DNA of 64,000 nucleotides from Enoplolaimus lenunculus (taxonomy: Eukaryota > Nematoda > Enoplea > Enoplida > Thoracostomopsidae). Position numbers and translations under genes: made by a program. Under the pieces are notes generated by a model that saw only the letters and a program-made list of their open reading frames with translations, was not told where the DNA came from and ran no database searches. Numbering within the stretch: the first letter of the stretch is position 1; each line of letters opens with the position of its first letter. The stretch spans positions 1 to 64,000 of the forward strand of contig JASANG010002376.1 in the NCBI GenBank assembly GCA_030248215.1, read 5' to 3'. Shown piece after piece: positions 15,201 to 24,400 of this stretch.

Positions 15201-16098
15201 TGCAGTCGTTTGAGTATATGACTTGGCAATCGTTGTGCTTTTGTCTAAGCAGTTTAGCTTAAGATGTCAGTGGTTAAGATTTTTTATGTAGCCAGCTTTT
15301 GTTCCTCGGTTCAGCAAATTATTGCTCAACGTGACATTTAGATTTGTCCAGTGATTTACTCAACGGGCACCTTTATGAATAGTCACCTATCTATCTGTTT
15401 GTATTTTAGGTACTCGAAGATTCACGACAATGGTGGGAATGTCGTAACGTCAACAATCGTATTGGCTACGTTCCAAACACAATTTTAAAACCTCTGATCT
15501 GGCCGCCGTCTGCTACTTCAATGCTTACACAGCCTAGTAGTTTATCTGCGCCGCTGTTGCCCCCAGCGACAACTGGCCCCGGGACGGCAGGAGCTCCTGT
15601 AGTGTCTCAAAGGCTAATCCCACATTCGCAATTACATTTTGCGTCATCAACACAAAATGCAATTCTGCATGCACCTCTGATTCAAGAGCCGTTTGTGTAT
15701 TCAGCCACGGGAGGTAATGCTGCTGTATCCGGTCCAGTTATGCCCCTTGGTTCCAGCATGGTTGGCCTACCACCAGTACAGCTAAGCGGGCCTCCTGGTG
15801 GACCGCTGTTGGCTGTAGGTCATGCAATGCCTCCTGCGATGCCGCCGCAGTCTCATTCGGTTATACCACCGGTAAGTGTTGAATTCGCATGCTTTATCAG
15901 GGTAACAACTTAGGTGCGTTTTATAAAAAATAAACTAGTAGTATGAGCCAAGTAACTGAGTGCCCTATGTTGCTATACCTCTGTTTATAGAAAAATGAGC
16001 GCCAGTTTTCGCTAAAAAACTTGCAAGTGTAAAAAAGGATCTAAAATGTTATATTTTTGTTGTTTCAGGATCCTGCGTTGTTATATCATAGGCGCTGA
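239..16098 (+). CDS. eps-8: EPS8-family adaptor (PTB-SH3), 5' end missing
   Basis: Adaptor that in animals caps or bundles actin and links receptor and Rac signalling. Exons read: 239-322, 531-655, 902-1078, 3017-3081, 5361-5528, 10031-10131, 11703-11963, 12304-12536, 13014-13509, 14083-14193, 14356-14693, 14858-15107, 15410-15871, 16069-16098, about 967 residues. The first four give the PTB domain (WVEHLATF, DGIRKLK, IFQC). Exons 10031-12536 give the EPS8 core (LNRCFDEIERFI, FQKFK, LLHFLFTPL, WLALGDAW). 13014-13509 is Pro/Ala-rich, 14083-14693 is a charged coiled coil ending Gln-rich, and 14858-15871 hold the SH3 (VVYDRL, QWWECRN, GYVPNTIL) and a Pro-rich tail. Phases fit at every junction except 3081 to 5361, where at least one exon is missing from my model; 5270-5311 is a weak candidate. 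The start lies upstream of the window. The vertebrate C-terminal actin-binding effector domain is absent: the protein ends shortly after the SH3. Family call is firm, exact ends of the linker exons less so. Confidence 0.88.
2500..2525 (+). repeat. (CAA)n microsatellite
   Basis: About eight CAA units in the eps-8 intron between 1078 and 3017. The 250 bases before it are less AT-rich and open on both strands but I see no homology. Confidence 0.9.
3338..3485. mobile_element. Short MITE (ACTGGGTTTCTGAA ends)
   Basis: ACTGGGTTTCTGAAATC against TTCAGAATCCCAGT, interior with TTAAGTAATTGCTTAGCAC. A relative is at 32097-32213 in lin-37. Confidence 0.6.
3612..4206 (+). mobile_element. Diverged TCTCGGT-family element
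   Basis: GCTGTCTCGGTCAAGACCCG near the left and GTCGAGACCGAGAG near the right, with interior similarity to the 6374 copy (TTTATTCACCACTTA motif). Ends approximate. eps-8 intron. Confidence 0.5.
4317..5120 (+). mobile_element. GC-rich TIR element, 5-bp target duplication
   Basis: An 804-base element with inverted ends CTGGCTTTTCCACAGC and GCTGTGGAGAAGCCAG and a perfect 5-bp duplication ATAGA on both sides (4312-4316, 5121-5125). Both ends carry 150 to 180 bases of G/C-run modules (CCCCCCAGGAAA, CCCCCCGGCGAA types) in an otherwise AT-rich middle. The middle holds a palindrome around 4715-4785 built on CTGTGACTAATATA. Open frames across it are by-products of the G/C runs; I see no transposase. 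Intron of eps-8. Confidence 0.85.
6374..7065 (+). mobile_element. hAT-like MITE (TCTCGGT family)
   Basis: Left CAAGGGATGAGTGGCCTCGG, right end complementary to CAAGCATGGGCGGTCTGTCG; the same ACCGAGACC words. No clear target duplication. eps-8 intron. Confidence 0.68.
7443..8035 (+). mobile_element. GC-rich TIR element, second copy
   Basis: Ends CTGGCTTCTCCACGGC and GCTGTGGAGAAGCCAG with a perfect 5-bp duplication CATGC (7438-7442, 8036-8040). It is 593 bases; the middle and some modules are shorter than in the 4317 copy. Intron of eps-8. Confidence 0.85.
8331..9112 (-). pseudogene. Decayed transposase-like ORF cluster
   Basis: On the - strand three adjacent open stretches in more than one frame follow each other: 9100-8909 (Asp/Asn-rich, acidic), 8834-8571 and 8555-8331. 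The last contains SHYCRSNSTRLYLPAELTK, a pattern I associate with mobile-element proteins of invertebrates (an R.PSHYCR....LYL-like block). Base composition is richer in GC than the surrounding intron. No complete gene remains and the family cannot be named from this. It lies in the large eps-8 intron 5529-10030. Confidence 0.35.
10525..10907 (+). mobile_element. MITE-like repeat (CAGGGATGTGCCGATACC)
   Basis: Begins CAGGGATGTGCCGATACC and contains many GCCGAT/ATCGGC words at both ends; a truncated copy starts at 37937 (GGGATGTGCCGATACC). Right end uncertain. eps-8 intron. Confidence 0.5.
10965..11159. mobile_element. Inverted-repeat element (AATGTACC...GGTACATT)
   Basis: About 50 bases at each end pair (GCGTTACGTTTTTGGCC against GGCCAAAAACGCAACGC; TAGAGGGGGT against ACCCCCTCTA). 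A related end occurs at about 49268-49318 with its palindrome mirror. eps-8 intron. Confidence 0.65.
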
Positions 16099-17018
16099 GG
16101 GCAATGAAGTATAATTTTAGTACTGAATATGAACTCTTATTATAACGATCTCAGTTTCTCATTTGGACAGTATTATGAGATTTTTCTTGCGCGCATTTAC
16201 GGGAATCAGAACACTGTGCTGTGTTAATTGATCGAATTAGCTGGATTTTTATTAAGTTTATCTAAAATTTGACGTCAAGATGTTTGAACGCTGATGGTTC
16301 TTGCTGAATAATATTGATCGGTGCTGCGGCATGAGTTTTTTTACTTCTTCCGTGGAAACATGGAAAAATCGAAATAGAAGGTATGTAATCTGTGTTGATT
16401 TATGGTGGAGTTGTTTATGTTTTTTGACGATTTTAATACTATGCGGAGTCGCTTGGAACGCCGTATTGCAACGCACATGATTGCCGCATTGCACCACATT
16501 TTGTAAGCAAAATTTTAGACTTAGTATATCACTACCCTAAATGTTTTGTTTGGTTATGGCACCTGTAAAGTACGAAGGTGCAATAGTTACACGGTATGTT
16601 CGAATAACGCGGTGAGAAACATACGTATTCAAATTTAGATGAACATTTTTCTTTTTGATGATAAAGACTGTTCAAATAGATAAAAGTTCATTAGTTACAT
16701 GAAGGAAGTTTGAGGTGTTTGGCATTGGTTTGTCTTGTTAATGAGCACGGTTAGCAACAAAATGTTGTTGACTGCTAATTTAAAAAGACAATGGGCCAGT
16801 GTTATTTATAGGGAACTGCCCACCGAGAGCCAGGGGGACTGGCAACTCAGAGAATAGGAAGCATAGGTTTAAGCCTAAGCTCAGCAGGCAAGCTTATCTA
16901 AGCATATTATAATGTTTACCACATTTAGAAGTCGAAAATCAAACTATCTTCAATGTAGCAAGTGGCACCAGTTAGAAAATGTGGTCCACCATTATACGTT
17001 TTGAATTACGTGGTTCGA

Positions 17019-17203
17019 GGCCCATGAATAGAACAGGGCCGTGTCAGTAGTATGAGCATATTCCTATGTCTAAGCTTACATAAGCCTATGCGTAAGAATC
17101 AGCTTTATACCATTGCCTAAGCAAAACAAAATTGTGGGAAGCTTAGGCTTACGCTATTGCAATCCAACAGAAAAACGTTCCGCCCCTGATCTTTACATGG
17201 GCC
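17019..17203 (+). mobile_element. hAT-like MITE with degenerate TTAGGC hexamers
   Basis: Ends GGCCCATGAATAGAACAGGG and CCCCTGATCTTTACATGGGCC are inverted repeats; hexamers are decayed (CTTACATAAGCCTATGCGTAAG). No clear target duplication. It lies between the eps-8 and PP1 3' ends. Confidence 0.7.
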
Positions 17204-17807
17204 AAATATTTCATCACTTATTATCGGTGTGGACTCTGTTTATGCATAATGAATTTAAATTTATCTCATTAATATAATTGTGATTATTTTAAATCAATAT
17301 TTTTGCTGTGTTTTGTCGTAACTGTGTCGGTACTTGTATTTTGTTGACATCAGGAATTTTGCTTTAAAATTGAAAATCTGTTACATTATTTTCATTCCTA
17401 TAACAGTTTTGTATGCAATTTTGGTTGTCTTCTTGTGGTAAGATTAATAATTTTGTTTGCTGTTAGCGATCGAAACGGTGAAATTTGATTATTTATTTTG
17501 TTACATTGTCGTATTTGTATGTTTTATTTAAGTATTTATTTATCGTGTTTGGAGTAGTTTTACGGATATACGAATAACTAATAGAAAAAGCCTCATGGAT
17601 GTTTTAAATTTTTTGAAAAGTGTATATAGGTAAAATGTTACCTACCTGCACATGGTGTAATTGTAATGTTCAAGGCCCGGAATACGCCGATTTGGAGTTA
17701 TGCCAGGCCCAGAGGTGGCCAGGCGGGGCTCAGCATCCCTAAATTTAGCGAAATCAACAAAATGTTTTTCTTAAAATTGATGTGTATCCCTAGCATATTG
17801 AGGCATA

Positions 17808-18056
17808 CACTGTAAATTCCATTGAGTTGATTTTAACTCAGAATGAGTTGAAACCGCTCGGAAGGTTGAGCTCTAAATTAGTTTTTAGAACTCATAATTT
17901 TCTCAATTGAATGACCTCATTCTGAGTTAATTAAGCAACTCACCCGGAATTAAATCAACTCAGAGCGAGTTACCGTTTACTGTTTTCAACTCAGAAATAA
18001 CCAGAAATGATTAGTTTACACTCTGAGTTGATTTCATCTCAGCAGAATTTACAGTG
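17808..18056. mobile_element. TA-flanked MITE (CACTGTAAATTC ends)
   Basis: Inverted ends CACTGTAAATTCCATTGAGT and GAATTTACAGTG with TA on both sides. The interior is built from GAGTTGA/TCAACTC units on both strands, so most of it can fold back. Between the eps-8 and PP1 3' ends. Confidence 0.8.
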
Positions 18057-18452
18057 TACGCTAGTAATAATATGGCTAATGCAAAGTATGTACGTGTGAT
18101 TTGAAAAGTGAAATATTTTAGTTGTATTTTTGGTTGCAAAACACATCGTTTATGCAATCAGGGTTGGTTTTTGTATTAATACAGCGATTCTCTATATTAA
18201 ACAATGAAACTAGTTTGGAGAGCCATCTTTTACCTGCAATGTTAGTTAATATGCAATTTAGGAAATGTGGAAGAACAAAGTTTGTTTGCCACTAAACTGT
18301 AAAAGTATATACAACCCCATGATTTCTAGCACATATATACTGTTTGAGTTTCAATGTGTTTTATAAAATTGTATTGTTTCGTTTCATTGTTGTCGAGCGG
18401 TAGGCAAAAAATTAGTGACTTTTTGAATAAAGTCGAGTGAAAAATTCAGGCA

Positions 18453-21400
18453 TCAGCCCTTCTTCAACTTTTGTGTTCTTCGATCTGCTGGTTTTAGTAT
18501 CTGAAACAAGAGTTTAATACGAATAACACTCCTTTGCACCAAGGATTGAGTACGCAGCATCACTGAAGCTAGTTTCACATAGAACTGAGCAAAACTGATT
18601 GCTGCCAAAGTTACTTGAAAGGTGCTGTTAACAGTACGCCTATAAAAAATTGCAATTGTCCAAAAATCAAAAAAGCAGTGTTACAACGTAGTGAAATTAT
18701 GTTTTAAAACACGTAGACACCTTTACTTAGGCGTTTTTGAAGTTTCGCACCACAGTGGGAAAGTCTTTCCCCATAGTTTCAGAAACTAAATATCTCTTGT
18801 ACGTGCAATCTGCTAATTCACGGATCTTCAGCTCTCCTGAACACTGCTATTAGGCAGGAGTCTGTAAGGTGAGCTCATAACTGATTCAAGAAGCTTGATT
18901 CAGCGGGGTGAAATCGAATATTCGTATCCGGTAAATATCTGTGTCTGTTACAGAAATAACGGCCAATGTTACTTTTATGGCGTAACAGTAGATTAAGCGT
19001 ATTTCTAAGCCTAAGCGTTGCAAAAACGTGTTCCTAAGCCTAAGCAAAACAGAAACCTGGACGCCCCTTAAAGTAACATGGACCGAAATAACGGTAATTC
19101 TGTTATTTGTACGCTGAAAATTATTTATAAATTATGAGTAAATCCGCAAATTTTTCATAGCAGATATGCTGCAATTGCTCGACGTGAAATAAAAATTCAT
19201 TCAAAATCTTAAAAATTTCGATGCATCTGCCATTTTTCTTTTAAAATTTTAGAAAACCCCGTGAATAATTACACACTCAATTGCATCGACAGAATAACAT
19301 CTTTGAAACTTTTGTGTATACTTTAATATCCATTCTTCGTTTCCGTTTTGATCACGTGCCGAAAAATATGGGCACACATTTTTCGATTTAGTCATGGTAC
19401 TTCACTTTTGTTGCAATTTTCAGGAAACAATTTCCGAAATTTCGCAGAAAATTAGCGCAAAACCAAAAACTTAACTACATATTACAGATATTGGCTCAAG
19501 GACGATGTTACATTTGTCCGCGGAGTGTTGATTGAAAAGTTAAACAGAAATGTTTCAGATATAATAAATTTCGTGTATAATGAAGGTACCAGAATGGTTT
19601 GTAATGAGTGTAACAACAATGGCGCGGAATGAGTAGGTTTGGGGGTTTAGTTGTTTTTTTCTAGAAACATAACCAAAAGTTAGTCGTTTTTGAAATGTCT
19701 TAATACTATCGTTGTTGTTCTTAGTGGTTTTTTCTTCGCTTACTAATGGTATTTTGGTTTGAATAAAACCAGTTTGTCATATTTTGTTTTTGATTACAGC
19801 CAATCAAATCATACAGTAAAATGTTAATTGGGGTTCAACGGACCCCAGGTTGTACGCCGAAGGAGTAGCAACGTTGTACATGGAGGGTTAACTGCAGGAT
19901 GTAAACAGATAGTAAAAAATAACGGAATCGGGAACGGATAGCGATCGAAGTAGCGGAAACGGAAAACGGTTATTGAAGTATATAAATTTCAAATAAGTTT
20001 AATTTTTCTGCCAACAAAATTGACTTGTGCGACTGTTCACCGGGCTTTCTAACATTTTGAAAAAAATGGTGGATGCATCGAAATTTTTTAAGATTTTATG
20101 GATTAATATCGTAATTTTTGTTTTAGTTCGGACAATTGCAACACATCTGTAATGAAAAATTGCAAGAAATTTACGTAATTTATAACTAATTATGTACGTA
20201 AAAATAAACGAATTTCTACCAGAAATGGAAACGGATATCCGGTACACCCTATAAAATGGGAGTGTACTGTAAAGTCCTATTCACACGTGTAAATTCCTGC
20301 AGGGAGAATCTACAACGGCAAATTTTCCAAAAAAACTTTTTGAATAACATTTGCACTTGCGTTGTAGCCGCAAGTTCTTAATGTCAGAACGTTCTCGTTT
20401 GAACAAGCCTTTTACAAACATTACTTGAAACGAACACATCAGTGATTCATCGATTGACATCAACCCGCCAGCGTTATCAAATTCACCACAATAATTCGGA
20501 GCCGAAAATAACGTGACCAATTTTCGATTGCCGAAAAATTCGTAGCCATCTTCAACCACCTGGAATTTCAGAAATCCAAAATTTTGGCTAAATTTGTTTG
20601 ATAGGTAAATTACGAACACGCAGTCAAAAATTATTAAACGCTAAACACTTTTTTAAAATTGCAATTGGGTTCTTTTTGATATTTTTGCAGAGTTCACTGT
20701 CAATTCCAATGAGTTGATTAATCAACTCAGAGAGAATTAGTTATTTCTGGTTTTAATGACAGTAAATATTAACCATGCTGAGCTGATTTAATTCCGTGTG
20801 AGGTGATTATTTAAGTCAGAATGAGTTGACTCATTTTATAATTCTGAGAGTTCTGAAACACCGGAGTTCAAACTTCTGAGTGGATTCAACTCATTCTGAG
20901 GTAAAATCAACTCACTGGAATTTACAATGTTTTTTGGTGAAAATCTAATAAAAACCACGAATGTAGATGCTAACTTGGTAAGTTCGCATTGCTATTTCAT
21001 CGGTCAATGTTACTTTGACGAGCGGAACACTAGCATCCACATTTTCTCTAAGTCTATGTAACAAAATTACTCCAAAACGTAAGCTTTATATACTGTATTA
21101 CACTGCAAAAAACGGTGAGTCAGATTGACTCTCTCCGAAATAGGCTCTACGGGACTACACAAAATGAGTCTATTTCGACTCCAACAGAGTCAAATTTGAC
21201 TGACTTCATCGCGTGTTCGACTCTGGCGGAGTCGAATTTGACTCAGTTTGTGTAGTCCCGTAGAGCCTATTTCGGAGAGAGTCAATTTGACTCACCATTT
21301 TTTGCAGTGTACTTAGATAGTCCCGCAAAAAACTGGTTTACCCCTCAAGTAACATGGGTCAAGTCACATATGCTTTAATTCCTGTATCTTTACAAACATT

Positions 21401-24400
21401 CGTCTGTACCCACTGTGAGACTGATTATAAAGTAGGAATACCAGCAGAATTCTTGGTTTAATCCGTTGATTTTTACCATAGCCTAACAAATACCTGATGG
21501 GCTCTACAAACCAGATCAATGTCGTGTTTTTCACAAAACGTATTCAACGCATCCGGACCAAATACGTACGAGACGCCACGGTTATTTGGAGCATACCCTG
21601 AAAACAGTATACAACTAAATTAGAACTCTTGAACCTTCTAATTATAATCGTAATGTATTCATATTATACTGGTAATCTGTAGTTGCACACATGTGCAACT
21701 TTCTTGACATATGTTTAGAAGGATTTGTTTGAGCAAGTCTGTACTTAAGCCTTGAAACTTGATTGACAATTAAAAAATAAAAGTACCTATTTTGTCTTGA
21801 ACGAAAACGTGCTCCTATCCCACTCTTTGTATGGCCGCGTGGCATGAAATATCGGTATATTGGAATGCCCTTTAGACCCGTACTAGATACAGCTTCAATA
21901 CATTATCATGAAGGGTCATGTGGACGGAAATCTATTTGGACCGTTTTTATATTTGATTCTATGCGTCACGGTGCAACCGGGCTTAAAGCAAAGTTAGACA
22001 AAAGCCCAACTTAAAAACAGTATAAGGACTTTTCAGTTCATTTTCCGTTCAAAAAACTGTGGGTACTTTTTTTGTTTACATTCAGACAGGCTGCCGCCCC
22101 TAACCCCCCCTCCCAAATTTCAAGTACTCTGGGCAGAACGGGGGCTCCGCCATATCAAGCTAGCTACATTAAGCTGTTTTCATACTAAAACGTTAAAACC
22201 ACAGTTTAAAAAATACTTCGTTAGCGAAATTAAGTCTTCCAACAATAAAATTGTTTAGTGCGGTGGATTGGGGGGGAGAGCCCCCATCATATTGAGGGTC
22301 TGTTCAACTCGGGGGGGGGGGGTCATTGAGACGGCAGCCACCTAAAAACCTATAAAGAAAAATTTTATATGTGGTGAAGAAGTTTTTTCTTTGTGGGGGG
22401 GAAGTAAAAAAGATGGTATGCAAAGTTTCCATAGGACGTGTGCACCCTAGCGGAATCGATCGTCAAGCTTCTATAGCTGAGTGTTAATGGCAAAAGCTTC
22501 TCACCTGACAGTCCGGGATTTGTATCCTTGATGGAACTCAGATATCTGGATGATATAAAAATCTTGGCCCGTGTATAGAACAGGGCCGTAACAGTAGTAT
22601 AAGCATATTCCTAAGCCTAAGCCTAAGCCTAAGCGTATGGATGAGCCGATTGCTAAGCCTAAGACTAAGCCTAAGCCTAAGCCTAAGCGTATGGATGAGC
22701 CTATTGCTAAGTCTAAGCCTAAGACTAAGCCTAAGCCTAAGCGTAAGCAAAACAATTAGCCTAAAACTTAAACTGACTATTCTAGCCCCTCCGGAAAATG
22801 ATCCAGCCCTGTTCTGTACATAGTCTAAAATATTCGTGTAGGAAAGAGTGAGGGCTGCGCTGTACTCGTTGCGTGGTACGCACGCCATCGCGCGACGCCA
22901 CGTGTTTTAATCTGAAAAGTTATAAACCCCAGGTGCCAGACACTGCCGGGTGACATCACGCGGCATCGAGCAGCAGCGAACGGCGGTGCCCAGTGAGCAC
23001 GCGATGGTGGACGGCGGCGGGCCGCGTTGCGCGGCACACAAAAGTATAGCGCAGCCCCCTTTTAATATGCAAACGGTTTTAATCATTGCTGAAATCATAT
23101 GCATACCGTGTGTGTCTTTATCCGGATCTGCCCATAACAAATCGCATAAGACTCCGTTATCTGGTATATCAGTTGGTCGAGCAGCGTTTCGTATACAATC
23201 CCAATTTTGCAAATGTGGAGACAGACCCCCGTGCATGCAAAATATTTTTTCGTCAATTAACGCTGCTACTGGCATACAGTTGAAACAGTCCTGTATCAAA
23301 ATAGGTATCAGGGTGCAACCGGATGTGAAAAATTCCGGAGCCGGAGCTGTAGCGAAAGGTCAACAAAACTTGCCAGAGGCAATTAAGGTGATGTTTAATT
23401 TGTTAATTTTAGCAAATATCTTTAACGTTTTGATAAATTGTTTGGTTTTACACTTATTGCTACAAAATCTTGGCAATTGTTTCGTCCAAATTGTGCCAAA
23501 AGTTAAAAACGCGCCAAACAGATAAATTTTGTAAAACTGCAAAATTTTATTACCGAAATTACCGTAACCTCCGCTATAAAGTCTACCTGGGCCGGAACCT
23601 GAGGTCGATTTTCTGCCGGAGCCAGATCTGCAGGCAGACATCCGGTTGTACGCTTTACGATATATATAATCTATAGGTACATATCAATATATACATATAT
23701 ACTCTGGGTGCAACTGAAGGTGCAGAACACCGGAGCCGGAGATCAACAAAATTTGTCGGAGCCAGAGGCCAACAAAATTTGCCGAAGCCGGAGATGAAGC
23801 GAAATTTTAGGTAAACGAAACGCTCCAAACAAATAAATTATGTAAAACTATGCAAAATTTGAATACCAAAATGGCTGGAACATCCTTCAGAAGTTCTACC
23901 GGGGCTGCAGCCGGAAGTTTGTTTTCTGCAGGAGCCGGAGGCAGAAATCCGATTGTACTCTGATATATATAGGTGCCCAGAATTCCGATGGAGTACCTAA
24001 CACATATATACACCGTAAGCGAGCAGGTAGAACCATTCATGCTGCCAATATAATATGACTCAACTTCTGCTCTGGTACTCTTTAATGTTTATTAGAGGTT
24101 CTAGCAAATTAGATAATAAAATTGTTCGTATTTTTCTACAAGTTACACCCTTCAGCTAGTTTGTCTCTAACTTTGAGGCAACTTTGAAAGCTTTACATTG
24201 TTCAGAGTTCAAGAAAATTACCTTCAGAACAAATTTTTGACCGCATTTCGCGGATTACAACTAACGTCTGCATTTTCAACATTATTTTTCTTAATACGTA
24301 GTTATGCCTCATCTCCTGCTCCGGCAGAATTCGTTGATCTTGACCTCCGGCACTGGCTCCGGCTATTTTGACCTCCGGTTGCATCCTAATCAGAATGAAA

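Larger units (their letters stand above)
16099..18452. other. Convergent intergenic region, eps-8 / PP1
   Basis: 2.35 kb between two convergent stop codons. It contains the MITEs 17019-17203 and 17808-18056 and AT-rich DNA. I see no exon for an EPS8 C-terminal effector domain and no obvious gene. Confidence 0.7.

Noticed and set aside
22501-22888. Leu/Arg- and Ser/Leu-repeat frames
   Set aside because: They are the CCTAAG hexamer array read in different frames.
22950-23525. 191-codon + strand frame
   Set aside because: It is the antisense of the PP1 exon 23290-23107 joined to a MITE.
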